Assembly (NCBI GenBank): GCA_963700895.1
Contig: CAVOZI010000020.1
Location: 1-64,000 of the forward strand
DNA: 64,000 nt
Source: Anderseniella sp963700895
Lineage (GTDB): Bacteria > Pseudomonadota > Alphaproteobacteria > Rhizobiales > Aestuariivirgaceae
Direction of reading: 5' to 3'
Shown here piece by piece: positions 38,211 through 47,920 of the stretch. Every line of letters begins with the position of its first letter. Position 1 is the stretch's first letter. Made by a program: the position numbers and the translations under genes. The notes below the pieces were generated by a model, which worked only from the letters and a program-made list of their open reading frames with translations, was not told where the DNA came from and searched no databases.

Positions 38211-38795
38211 ATGCAAGTTCGGTTGATTGCAGGAGCGCTGGCTGCGGCAGCAATGATGGCAGGTATGGCGGCGCCGGCACTGGCGGAATCGCAGCAGGGT
38301 TCCGTCTGGAACAATGTGCGGTTCAATTTCGGGTCCAACACCTGGAAGATGGACTCGAAGTTCCTGCCTGCTGAAGTAGACTACGCAACCGACGAGAAGC
38401 CGGGCACCATCATCATCGATACCCGCCGCAAGTACCTTTATTTCGTCAAGGAAGGCGGCAAGGCCATGCGGTTCGGCATCGGCGTCGGCCGTCAGGGCTT
38501 CCGCTGGCGCGGCGTTGAACACATCACCCGCAAGGCCGAGTGGCCGGTGTGGCATCCGCCAGCAGAGATGCGCGAGCGTGAGCCTCACCTGCCCGAGCGC
38601 ATGGAAGGCGGCCCCGATAACCCGCTTGGCGCACGAGCCATGTATCTCGGCAACACGCTGTACCGCATTCATGGCACGCACCAGCCGTGGACGATTGGCG
38701 AGAACATTTCCTCCGGCTGCATCCGGCTGCGCAACGAGGACGTCATCGCGCTGTATGACATGGTCCAGGTTGGCGCCAAGGTCATCGTGCAGTAA
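38211..38795 (+). CDS. L,D-transpeptidase (YkuD domain), short form
   Basis: 194 residues. A Sec signal peptide (IAGALAAAAMMAGMAAPALAE) is followed directly by the YkuD domain: TIIIDTRRKYLYFV, the substrate strand FGIGVGRQGFRWRG, catalytic H154 (IHGTH) and C170 (SSGCIR). It is homologous to 16220-17044 but lacks the proline-rich linker and the Tat signal. It probably forms 3-3 peptidoglycan crosslinks or anchors proteins in the periplasm. A terminator follows. Confidence 0.9.
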   Translation: MQVRLIAGALAAAAMMAGMAAPALAESQQGSVWNNVRFNFGSNTWKMDSKFLPAEVDYATDEKPGTIIIDTRRKYLYFVKEGGKAMRFGIGVGRQGFRWRGVEHITRKAEWPVWHPPAEMREREPHLPERMEGGPDNPLGARAMYLGNTLYRIHGTHQPWTIGENISSGCIRLRNEDVIALYDMVQVGAKVIVQ

Positions 38796-38827
38796 CTGCA
38801 CCAGCGCCAACATCGACGCGAAGAAAA

Positions 38828-38858
38828 AAGGGCCCCGGCAGTGATGCGCGGGGCCCTT
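38828..38858 (+). terminator. Intrinsic terminator after the L,D-transpeptidase gene
   Basis: AAGGGCCCCG (38828-38837) pairs with CGGGGCCCTT (38849-38858) around an 11-base loop, with CTAGTT after it, 33 bases past the stop. The following 38859-39097 holds no gene that I can support. Confidence 0.7.
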
Positions 38859-39097
38859 CTAGTTCGGCAGTCTGTCCCGGTTTGCAGGGGGTCCTGGGAG
38901 GGGTGTCCAGGTGGGATAGCTGCCTTTGGGGTACGCTTCAGGTAGTAATCTGTTGGCGGATTTTCAAGTCAGGGGCCGGGCACACTCAAATCAAGCATGG
39001 CGAGAGGGGCGGATGGGTCATGCCAGTTCTTGCGGCCCGGCCTCCTGACACCGACCAGGGGCTGCCCTGAGCGGTAGTCTGTCGTCAATTCAAGTGG

Positions 39098-39298
39098 TTA
39101 CACCTCCACGCAGGTGTTTATGGCGCACGGGTCGCTGGTCATCAGGCCAGGCACCGGCCAATAGGGATTGGTCTTGTAGATCACCGTAATGTTACCGGTG
39201 ACCGCGGCTGCCGCCGCCGGCGCATGCAGCGGGGCGAATGCAGCCAGCGTGGTTGCCGCTCCGGCCAGCAGGGTGGCTATCAGAATTCTCTGTCTCAC
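39098..39298 (-). CDS. Small secreted hypothetical protein with GTG start
   Basis: 66 residues: a signal peptide (RQRILIATLLAGAATTLAAF, cleavage near AAAAA about 37) and a short mature tail with two cysteines (DPCAINTCVEV). The start is set by a near-perfect AAAGGAGGT 6 bases before the GTG at 39298; upstream ATG codons in the same frame would put non-signal sequence first. Function unknown. Confidence 0.62.
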   Translation of the reverse strand: MRQRILIATLLAGAATTLAAFAPLHAPAAAAAVTGNITVIYKTNPYWPVPGLMTSDPCAINTCVEV

Positions 39299-39464
39299 CG
39301 TCAGACCTCCTTTCGGTTGAAACCGGCGTTTGAGGGAGCTGCCGGTGGTCGTTTCGATGAGGCCAACATAGAGAGGGTTTGCCAAATGCAGCCTGAACGG
39401 CGCGTTCATCTGGCGTTCATGTTCCGGATGCGGCAGGGCGGTGGCGGGCGGAGAGGTCCGGGGG

Positions 39465-40544
39465 CTAGTTGCCGACGTCGGCCGGGGCGATGGAGACGGC
39501 CTTGACGATGGCGAAGACCTCGGCGCGGGGCGCAAGTTCCAGCGTCTTTAGTGAGCGCCTCGTTATCCGCGCCAGCAGCCGGCCTGCCGGAGTATCCAGC
39601 GCAACAAGTGCGCCCGGCCCCTGGCCAAGGCGGATTTCGTGCACGGTTCCCGGGACAATATTGAGGGCCGAGAGGCCTTCCGGCCGCGACCTCGACAGGA
39701 TCACGTCATGAGCGGCAATACGGACGCGCGCCGTGGCGCCGACGGGCTGAGCCAGACTTGGCAGCAGCAAACGCACCGCGCCGGCGCTCACTTCGGTCAG
39801 GCCGTCGTCATGGTGGGCGACGATGCGGGCTTCAATCAGGGCGCCGGCCTCGCGGGCGCCGGCAGGGGTCACTGACGGGTCGCCCAGTACTTCTGCGGCC
39901 GGGCCCTGGCGGATCACCTTGCCGTTCTGGAGCGCGACCACCGTGGTGGCCAGCCGGGCAACCTCCGCGGCAGCGTGACTGACATAGAGGATGGGCACCG
40001 ACACCTCGTCGCGCAGCCGCTCGAAATAGGGCAGGATCTCGGCTTTCCTGTACTCGTCGAGCGAGGAGAGCGGCTCATCGGCGAGAATCAGTTGCGGCGA
40101 GGACAACAAGGCGCGGCCGATGGCAACGCGCTGTTTTTCGCCGCCCGAGAGGCTTTGCGGATAACGGTTGAGCAGGTGACCGATGCCAAGCATCTCGACG
40201 ACCCTGGAAACGTCGGCCGGCTGACCGGCGCCGCTGGTGAACCAGCGGCTGTAGGTCAGGTTGCGGGAAACGGTGAAGTGGGGAAACAGGCGGCCTTCCT
40301 GAAAGATGTAGCCGATGCGGCGGGCATGAGGCGGCAGGCACACGTTGGCGGCGGTGTCGAGCAGCGCGCGGCCATCGGCCATGATGCGGCCAGCGTCGGG
40401 CTTGAGCAGGCCGGCAACGGCATTGACGATGGTGGTCTTGCCTGATCCTGACCGGCCAAACAGCACGGTGATGCCGGGGGGTGCGGAGAACCGGGCGTCG
40501 AGCTCGAAGCTGCCAAGGCGGTGGCGGAGGTCGACGTCAAGCAT
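39465..40544 (-). CDS. modC: Molybdate ABC transporter ATP-binding protein ModC
   Basis: 359 residues. Walker A GRSGSGKT (30-37), signature LSGGEK (132-137), Walker B LILADEP (152-158), and a C-terminal TOBE/MOP domain (about 285-350; GTVHEIRLGQGPGALVALD), typical of ModC. It energises molybdate import. GGGAGG precedes the ATG at 40544, which overlaps the modB stop by one base (TGATG), so expression is coupled to modB. Confidence 0.93.
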   Translation of the reverse strand: MLDVDLRHRLGSFELDARFSAPPGITVLFGRSGSGKTTIVNAVAGLLKPDAGRIMADGRALLDTAANVCLPPHARRIGYIFQEGRLFPHFTVSRNLTYSRWFTSGAGQPADVSRVVEMLGIGHLLNRYPQSLSGGEKQRVAIGRALLSSPQLILADEPLSSLDEYRKAEILPYFERLRDEVSVPILYVSHAAAEVARLATTVVALQNGKVIRQGPAAEVLGDPSVTPAGAREAGALIEARIVAHHDDGLTEVSAGAVRLLLPSLAQPVGATARVRIAAHDVILSRSRPEGLSALNIVPGTVHEIRLGQGPGALVALDTPAGRLLARITRRSLKTLELAPRAEVFAIVKAVSIAPADVGN

Positions 40545-41254
40545 CAGCTGCCTCCCATGCGGGCAGCCATGCGCCTCGCCAGCAGTTCCGACAGCAGCAG
40601 CGCAGCCATCGCGACGGCCACGGAAATGAACACCAGGCGCATGGCCGATGACTCGCCGCCGGGCACCTGCAGGAAGGCATAAATGGCCGATGGCACTGTC
40701 TGGGTCTGGCCGGGAATGTTGGATACGAAGGTGATGGTGGCGCCGAACTCTCCCATCGCCTTGGCAAAGGCCAGGATGGCGCCTGCCAGTATGCCGGGCA
40801 TGATGAGCGGCAGGGTGACGGTTGCAAACACCCACGCCGGGCGGGCGCCAAGGGTGGCGCTGGCCTGCTCTAGCCTCGGATCCACGGCCTCGATGGACAA
40901 TCGGATCGAACGCACCATGAGCGGAAACGCCATGATCGCAGCCGCCAGCACGGCGCCGGTCCAGCGGAATGCGAAAACGATGCCGAACCACTGGTCCAGA
41001 TACTGGCCGATGAACCCCTTGCGTCCCATCGCCAGCAGGAGCAGGTAGCCGGTCACCACCGGCGGCAGGATGAGCGGCAGGTGCACCAGGCCATTGAGCA
41101 ACTGCTTGCCGGGAAACCGCCATCGCGCCAGGGCATAGGCAGTGAAGATGCCCAGCGGCAGGCTGGCCAGCGTCGCCACGGCCGCCACCCGCAGCGAAAG
41201 CGCCACGGCCTGCCATTCCTGTGGGGATAACCAGTCGGTCACGTCGTCAGTCAA
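40544..41254 (-). CDS. modB: Molybdate ABC transporter permease ModB
   Basis: 236 residues with five to six membrane helices and the permease EAA-type loop (QASATLGARPAWVFATVTLPLIMPGILAG contains the conserved E/G...LP pattern). It overlaps modA by 8 bases upstream and modC by one base downstream. Inner-membrane channel of the molybdate importer. Confidence 0.93.
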   Translation of the reverse strand: MTDDVTDWLSPQEWQAVALSLRVAAVATLASLPLGIFTAYALARWRFPGKQLLNGLVHLPLILPPVVTGYLLLLAMGRKGFIGQYLDQWFGIVFAFRWTGAVLAAAIMAFPLMVRSIRLSIEAVDPRLEQASATLGARPAWVFATVTLPLIMPGILAGAILAFAKAMGEFGATITFVSNIPGQTQTVPSAIYAFLQVPGGESSAMRLVFISVAVAMAALLLSELLARRMAARMGGS

Positions 41255-42029
41255 TCACCTTGAAACCCTGCCGCGCAAAGGCTGCATCGGCTTCGTCGCT
41301 GCCCAGCGCCTCGAAGAATGCCCTGCCGGCTTCATCCGCAGCACCCTTCAACAGCAGTGCCGGGTAGATGATGTCCGGATGGCTGCCGGGCGGGAACGTG
41401 CCGATGACGGTCACATTGTCAGTCGCGGCTGCGTCTGTCGAGTAGACGATGCCATATGGGGCTTCGCCGGTGGCCACGAGCGCCAGTGCGGCGCGGACAT
41501 TGTCAGCCTGTGCGACGGACGCTTCGACACTGTCCCAAAGCCCGAGCGACGTGAGGGCGGCCTTGCCGTAAATTCCTGCCGGCACCGCATCGACCAGCGC
41601 CATGGCCAGCCTGCCGTCGCCCAGCAGGGCCGGCAGGTCGAGACTTGCATCGATCTGCACGGGCGCTGCGTCCTTGCCATGGGCGATCAGCACCAGCGTG
41701 TTGCCAAGGATGTTGCGGCGACCATCCGGCGCTACGAAGCCAGCCTTGTCGACCTCGTCGGCCCATTCAATGCTGGCGGAGATGAAGATGTCGGCCGGCG
41801 CACCGGCAATGATCTGCTTCGCGAGTGCACTTGAGCCGGCATAGGAGACGGCAACCGAATGGCCGGTTTGCTTCTGCCAGGCGGCCGCAAATTCATCCAG
41901 ACCATTCTTCAGCGAGGCAGCGGCGAACACGGTGACGTTTTCCGCCAGGGCGGCGGGCGCTGCGGCGAAAACGGCGATGCAGGCCGACGCGGCTGCCATA
42001 ACCGTCATGATGCGCCGGACTGCCTTCAT
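41247..42029 (-). CDS. modA: Molybdate-binding periplasmic protein ModA
   Basis: 260 residues: a signal peptide (MTVMAAASACIAVFAAAPAALA) and a type II binding protein with FAAASLKNGLDEFA at the oxyanion site, SYAGSSALAKQI, ADIFISA, and the late GIVYSTDA and YPALLL segments. It captures molybdate or tungstate in the periplasm for ModB and ModC. First gene of modABC; modE lies 71 bases upstream. Confidence 0.93.
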   Translation of the reverse strand: MKAVRRIMTVMAAASACIAVFAAAPAALAENVTVFAAASLKNGLDEFAAAWQKQTGHSVAVSYAGSSALAKQIIAGAPADIFISASIEWADEVDKAGFVAPDGRRNILGNTLVLIAHGKDAAPVQIDASLDLPALLGDGRLAMALVDAVPAGIYGKAALTSLGLWDSVEASVAQADNVRAALALVATGEAPYGIVYSTDAAATDNVTVIGTFPPGSHPDIIYPALLLKGAADEAGRAFFEALGSDEADAAFARQGFKVID

Positions 42030-42051
42030 GCAAACTGTTTCCGCCTTGCCT

Positions 42052-42075
42052 CGATATGTTCGACGGGAAATATTG
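42052..42075. promoter_or_regulatory. Candidate ModE operator between modE and modA
   Basis: CGATAT (42052-42057) and ATATTG (42070-42075) form an imperfect inverted repeat in the 71-base modE-modA gap. ModE boxes are AT-rich CG..TAT / ATA..CG palindromes of similar spacing. One mismatch between arms; suggestive only. Confidence 0.3.
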
Positions 42076-42100
42076 CCCAGGCCGCAGCGGGTTGCAACCG

Positions 42101-42481
42101 TTATCTTCCGTCAGACATATCCCTTAACAGGGCTTGCAGCTCGCGGATGCGGGCAGCTCCTGCCTCGGCGGCGATTTCCTCAAGCTCGCGGTAGGCCGCC
42201 AGCACGGTTTCGCCGGTTTCGGTCAGATGGGCGCCGCCGCCACTGGCGCCACCGCGCGTGCTGTCGACCAGTGGTTTGCAGAATGCGTGGTTCATTTCCT
42301 CCACCAGCGACCAGGCCCTCTTGTAGCTCATCGACATGGCGCGTCCGGCAGCGGCGATGGAGCCCGTGGCGCGGATCTGTTCCAGCAAGTCGGCCTTGCC
42401 GGGGCCGAGCATGGCTGCATCGCCGAACTGGATGCGCAGGTGCAGCCGGGCATGGCCGCCGGGTGAAGGCTCGCGGGTCAT
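42101..42481 (-). CDS. modE: ModE-type molybdate regulator, DNA-binding domain only
   Basis: 126 residues containing the winged-helix domain of ModE (LLEQIRATGSIAAAGRAMSM, SYKRAWSLVEEMN, STRGGASGGGAHLTETG). The C-terminal molybdate-binding MOP domains of full-length ModE (262 aa in E. coli) are absent, as in many alphaproteobacterial ModE homologues; how molybdate is then sensed is unclear. Start at MTREPS (42481). It precedes modABC on the same strand and probably represses it. Confidence 0.85.
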   Translation of the reverse strand: MTREPSPGGHARLHLRIQFGDAAMLGPGKADLLEQIRATGSIAAAGRAMSMSYKRAWSLVEEMNHAFCKPLVDSTRGGASGGGAHLTETGETVLAAYRELEEIAAEAGAARIRELQALLRDMSDGR

Positions 42482-42609
42482 GGGACGGATATGACAGGAT
42501 GCAATGTGCGATGGCAAGCGGCGCTGGCGGCGTTGAGATTGCGGCGCGAGGCTGCTAAACCGGAAGGCACGATGACAGGCAGACGACGTGCGGGAGAGGG
42601 CAATTGATA

Positions 42610-43344
42610 ATGCGTTCAAGGGCAGGGGTAACGCTGGCGGCGGGCCTGATTGCAGGGCTGGCAATGTTTGTGGAGCAGGCAGCGAGCCAGGGCCGGGGTG
42701 GTGATCTTCCCGAAGACCAGCCTGCCGCTGCGGGCAACTGGTCACCTTCGCAGACGCCTGAGCAAGTTCGCAGTGCTACGCCGTCCGGTGATCAATCCGG
42801 TAACGACAGCAGCCAGCAGACCAGTTCGGGTGTGCCGGTGCCTCGCCCGAAACCCGGCAGCAAGGCAGCAGAGCGTGACGAAGCGGAACGCAAGAAGAAG
42901 ACGGCAGCCGGAACACCGCCCAAGGATGCGGACCAGACGGCCTCCGAAGGCACAGCCGCAGTGCCCGCGCCAAAGGCCAAGCCTGCCACGCAGCAGGACA
43001 AGCCGGTGCAGGCCGGCCTCACGCCTGCTCCCGAGGATGGCGTGGAGGTGCCTTATCGCGGCGACATGGAGAAAGACGAGATCAAGTCCGTGCTGACCGG
43101 CAAGGTGCTGGCCTCGCGCATAGAAGGTCAGGATGCGCGCATCACGCTGGGCGAAGACGGAAAGCTGACATGGACGGCTGGTCCGGCCAGCGGCGCCGGT
43201 TTCTGGTGGACCGAGAAGGGCCGGGTGTGCGACCGCTACGATCCCTCCGGCGACTTTCCTGGCCGCGGCGCCGGCTGCCGCAGCTTCGAGCAGGGGGCGG
43301 ACGGGTACTATGCTGGCGGGCGGCGGTTGGAGTTCCTCAACTAG
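42610..43344 (+). CDS. Secreted hypothetical protein with long Pro/Lys-rich linker
   Basis: 244 residues. A signal peptide (GVTLAAGLIAGLAMFVEQAAS) is followed by 110 or so low-complexity residues rich in Pro, Lys, Ser and Gln (VPRPKPGSKAAERDEAERKK), a likely wall-spanning linker. A C-terminal domain of about 75 residues (VLTGKVLASRIEGQDARITL, GFWWTEKGRVCDRYDP, GCRSFEQGADGYYAGG) resembles small lipid-free periplasmic domains but is not identified. Start at the ATG 42610; a TTG at 42604 is possible. Confidence 0.68.
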   Translation: MRSRAGVTLAAGLIAGLAMFVEQAASQGRGGDLPEDQPAAAGNWSPSQTPEQVRSATPSGDQSGNDSSQQTSSGVPVPRPKPGSKAAERDEAERKKKTAAGTPPKDADQTASEGTAAVPAPKAKPATQQDKPVQAGLTPAPEDGVEVPYRGDMEKDEIKSVLTGKVLASRIEGQDARITLGEDGKLTWTAGPASGAGFWWTEKGRVCDRYDPSGDFPGRGAGCRSFEQGADGYYAGGRRLEFLN

Positions 43345-43445
43345 CAGTCCGAGCCGGTTTTCCCGCCATTGGCAAACCGCGCTGAGGGGAGCAGGGTGGC
43401 TGAAGCATCTGCTTGAATTACATTGCCTCCCGATGGTCGCGGAAC

Positions 43446-44713
43446 ATGCGCCAGCCCAAGATTGTCACGACGCTCAAGACCTATGACCGGAGCCAGTTTG
43501 CCGCTGACGTGATGGCCCGCGTCACCGTGGCAATGGTTGCCTTGCCGTTGAGCCTTGCCATTGCCATTGCCTCGGGTGCGGAACCTGCAACGGGGCTGGT
43601 GACCGCCATCGTCGCCGGCTTCCTGATCTCGGCGCTGGGCGGCAGCCGGGTGCAGATCGGCGGTCCTACCGGGGCCTTCATCGTGGTGGTGGCCGGCGTC
43701 ATCGCGGCGCACGGATATGACGGGCTGGTGCTGGCGACGTTGATGGCCGGTGTCATCCTGCTGGTGGCCGGCTGGTTCCGCGCCGGCAACCTGATCGCCT
43801 ACGTTCCCGAGGCGGTGGTCAACGGTTTCACAATCGGCATCGGCATCATCATCGCCACCAGTCAGCTCAAGGATTTCCTCGGGTTGTCGGTCGACAAGGT
43901 ACCGGCCGAATTCCTGGAGAAGCTGCCGGCACTGTGGGCAGCGCGGGACAGCCTCAATCCGGGTGCACTCGCCATCGCCGTATTGACGATGGTGCTCATC
44001 CTGGCGTTGCGCAGGCTGTTCTCCCGCGGTTTCCCGGGTTGATCGTGGCCGTTGCCATAGGCTCGGCCTGCGTGGTGGCGTTCGGATTGAGCGTCGATAC
44101 GCTGGCATCCCGGTTTGGCGCGCTGCCCAGTACGCTTCCGGCACCCGGGTTTCCCGAGGTGTCATGGGCCAGGATTGTCGAACTGTTTCCCTCCTCCCTG
44201 ATCATCGCCTTTCTGGCCGGGGTGGAATCGCTGCTGTCAGCCATGGTTGCCGACCGGATGATTTCAGGCAGCCACCGGCCCAATGCGGAGCTGACGGCGC
44301 AAGGCGTCGCCAACATAGGCTCTGCGCTGTTCGCCGGGTTGCCGGCGACCGGGGCGATTGCCAGGACGGCCACCAACATCCGCGCCGGCGGCAAGACGTC
44401 GGTGGCGGGCATCGTTCACGCGATCACCGTTCTGGTTGTCATGATGGTTGCGGCGCCGCTGGCCGGGCAACTGGCGCTGCCGGCGCTGGCGGCGCTGCTG
44501 ATCATTACTGCCTGGAACATGAGCGAGCCGCACAAGTGGGGCGAGTATGCGCGCGGCCGGACGAGCGACAAGGTGCTGCTGTTGCTGACCATGGCATTGA
44601 CGGTGCTGGTCGACCTGACGGTCGCCATCGGCGTGGGCGTTGCGGTCGGGCTGGCGTTGCGGTTGCGCCGGCAGGCTTCAGCCGAAAGCGACTGGCAGCC
44701 GCCCGAGCGGTGA
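43446..44713 (+). pseudogene. SulP-family inorganic anion permease, frameshifted; no STAS domain
   Basis: The N-terminal half (43446-44040) shows the SulP signature region (FAADVMARVTVAMVALPLSL, IGGPTGAFIVVVAG, AYVPEAVVNGFTIGIGIII). After LRRLFSR it meets a stop at 44040-44042. The conserved continuation (RFPGLIVAVAIGSA, GVESLLSAMVADRMI, FAGLPATGAIARTATNIRAG) is in another frame to 44713. One base is missing near 44024-44029 (CGCGG where CGCCGG would restore the frame). Restored length is about 422 aa, ending after the membrane part: the cytosolic STAS domain of most SulP proteins is absent. Possible substrates are sulfate or bicarbonate. Confidence 0.85.
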
Positions 44714-44716
44714 AGC

Positions 44717-45631
44717 TTATTGCCGGGCGATCAGGCCAAGTGCGGTTGTCACCATGCGCGCGGCGGTGAGCGCGCCAAGGCCATCGACGTCCTGGTCCGG
44801 CATGAACTCGACGAGGTCGAAAGCGGCAATGCGGGACCTGGCGGCGATGCCGGTGAGCAGTTCCACCGTCTGCCAGTAGCCAAGCCCGCCGGGGGCGCGG
44901 CCGATGACGCCGGGCATGATGGACGGGTCCAGCCCGTCACAGTCGAAGCAGATGATGACGTTGCCGCCTTGGGGCACGGCGTCGAGCACCGGCTTGATGC
45001 CGTCACGCGCGACATCGCGGGCGGTAAAGAATTTCGCGCCCCACGCCCTGGCGTCGGCCAGGTCGCCCGGCCGGGCCGAACCGATATTGCGCGCACCCAC
45101 CTGGATGATGGCCTCGACATGAGGCATCTCGGAGGCGCGGCGCATGGTGGACGACAGCCCCCAGCGCTCACTGCCGACCTCGTCGCGCCAGTCGATGTGG
45201 GCGTCGATCTGGACGATGGTGAAGTTGCCACGGCCTTCGAACGCCTGCAGCATCGGGATGGGGATGGAGTCATCGCCGCGATCAAGGATGGCCGAAACGG
45301 CTGAGCGGATGGCCGCGCGGTTGGCTGCGCTGTCCTCGCTCCAGGGCAGGTCGCCGAGGTCGCAGGTGTCGGGCGGGCCGCCGGGCAGGAGCGGTTCACC
45401 GAGGTCGAAGTCGACGTGGGCCAGGTTGGCGGCGTATGGTGCTGCCGCGGCGCGGATGGCGGCGGGGCCGCCGGCGCAGTAGGGGCCGACCGAGGCGTAA
45501 GGCGTGGCGCACGGCACGCCAAGGATGGCGGCCTTCGAACTTACCTGCTCAGGTGAGGTGCAAGCTGGGATGCCGTGGAACGTCTTCACGTCGCTGGCGC
45601 CGAACATGGTTGCGATCGACGTCTTCGACAT
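44717..45631 (-). CDS. Agmatinase/arginase-family ureohydrolase
   Basis: 304 residues. Manganese-site motifs: DAHID (143-147) and FDCDGLDPS (229-237), with PGGLGYW after. The first motif, usually GGDHS, reads RGDDS (118-122), so the His ligand is replaced by Asp; this variant occurs in some alphaproteobacterial agmatinase-like proteins. The reaction would be hydrolysis of a guanidino compound to urea, but the changed ligand leaves substrate and activity open. It follows carA by 6 bases on the same strand, a likely operon linking arginine-related steps. Confidence 0.82.
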   Translation of the reverse strand: MSKTSIATMFGASDVKTFHGIPACTSPEQVSSKAAILGVPCATPYASVGPYCAGGPAAIRAAAAPYAANLAHVDFDLGEPLLPGGPPDTCDLGDLPWSEDSAANRAAIRSAVSAILDRGDDSIPIPMLQAFEGRGNFTIVQIDAHIDWRDEVGSERWGLSSTMRRASEMPHVEAIIQVGARNIGSARPGDLADARAWGAKFFTARDVARDGIKPVLDAVPQGGNVIICFDCDGLDPSIMPGVIGRAPGGLGYWQTVELLTGIAARSRIAAFDLVEFMPDQDVDGLGALTAARMVTTALGLIARQ

Positions 45632-45637
45632 GACCGG

Positions 45638-46870
<1,233 letters not shown>

Positions 46871-47077
46871 GGCGCACTTACCTGTGTGTTCTGGAATTTG
46901 GCCGGAACGTAGTGGCGTGGTCCGGCAAGGTCAAGCAGTGCCGGGCTGGTTTTCCAGCCATTTGGCCGCAGGACTCCGAATGGCGGCAGGGCTGCTTGCG
47001 AACCGCCACCGGCAGAATTATGTACATCCAGGCTCGAGAAATCAGGCCATACCCATAGCAGAAGAGGCATTGAGGCG

Positions 47078-47542
47078 ATGACCGATACCTTGCGAGACAG
47101 GGTCAGTGGCGAGATGAAGCAGGCCATGCGCGACGGCGACAAGCTGCGCGTGGCGACGCTGCGGCTGATCTCGGCTGCGTTCAAGGACCGCGAGATCCAG
47201 AATCGCGGCACCGGCAAGGACGAAAGCCTGAGCGACGCCGGGATGCAGGAAATCCTCGCCAAGATGATCAAGCAGCGCCGCGAGTCCGCTGAAACCTACG
47301 AAAAGGGAGGCCGCCCCGAGCTTGCGCAGGCCGAGAAGGCGGAAATCGCCATCATCGAGGAGTTTCTGCCGCGCCAGTTGAGCATGCAGGAAACCGAAGC
47401 AGCCGTATCTGGCGTGGTGGCTGAACTGGGCGCCAGCGGGTTGAAGGACATGGGCCGGGTGATAGGCGTGCTCAAGGAACGCTATGCCGGCCAGATGGAT
47501 TTCGGCCGGGCTGGCGCCATGGTGAAGTCGGCGCTCAGCTAG
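47078..47542 (+). CDS. yqeY: GatB/YqeY domain protein
   Basis: 154 residues, the typical YqeY size. Helical domain (LRDRVSGEMKQAMRDGDKLR, LRLISAAFKDREIQ) followed by the GatB-tail-like domain (IIEEFLPRQLSMQETEAAV, GLKDMGRVIGVLKERY). A possible tRNA-dependent amidotransferase accessory; function unproven. It is divergent from carA and precedes dnaG and rpoD, an order common in Hyphomicrobiales, here interrupted by a regulator gene and a candidate RNA. Confidence 0.92.
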   Translation: MTDTLRDRVSGEMKQAMRDGDKLRVATLRLISAAFKDREIQNRGTGKDESLSDAGMQEILAKMIKQRRESAETYEKGGRPELAQAEKAEIAIIEEFLPRQLSMQETEAAVSGVVAELGASGLKDMGRVIGVLKERYAGQMDFGRAGAMVKSALS

Positions 47543-47574
47543 GGTCCGGACCCTGGCGCCGCATGCCGCTGCCC

Positions 47575-47660
47575 GGGCGGGCGCGACTTTCCGTTAAAAC
47601 CAGGTTGTTACTGGGGGGAGTAAGTAAACTCGGCTCCCGGCTTAATCGCGCCCGCCTTTT
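47575..47660 (+). ncRNA. Candidate structured RNA: closing stem with two internal hairpins and a U-tract
   Basis: GGCGGGCGCGA (47576-47586) pairs perfectly with TCGCGCCCGCC (47646-47656), enclosing two hairpins: CCAG (47600-47603) with CTGG (47611-47614), and GGGAG (47616-47620) with CTCCC (47634-47638). TTTT follows directly (47657-47660), as in a factor-independent terminator on the plus strand. It starts 33 bases after yqeY. It may be an independent small RNA, a processed yqeY 3' end, or an unusually large terminator. No known family was recognised. Confidence 0.45.
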
Positions 47661-47920
47661 GCGCCAGTGTCCCTTGCAGGAGCCCGGCGTGACCATCCTG
47701 TGGCACGGACCTCTCAGAATCAAGTCTGACGATTGGTCAAATATCAAATAATAGTGAGGTCGCCTGTCACGATGTCCTGACAATCCGCATGCGGACGCAT
47801 GAGCGGGCGATCAGCGGTGCAGGGAGTGATGTGTGTCCGCTTGAGGCGCGCAAAGTAATCGTTGCATGGCAATTTGATATGTTGCTGTAATATTCGTATT
47901 CTCAAGCCGGAGTGAAAGTC
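47661..47920. other. AT-rich upstream region of the LysR-like regulator
   Basis: Markedly AT-richer than the flanking genes, with no supported gene. It probably holds the regulator promoter. The minus-strand frame 47744-47929 has no ribosome site or domain and is not called. Confidence 0.4.
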
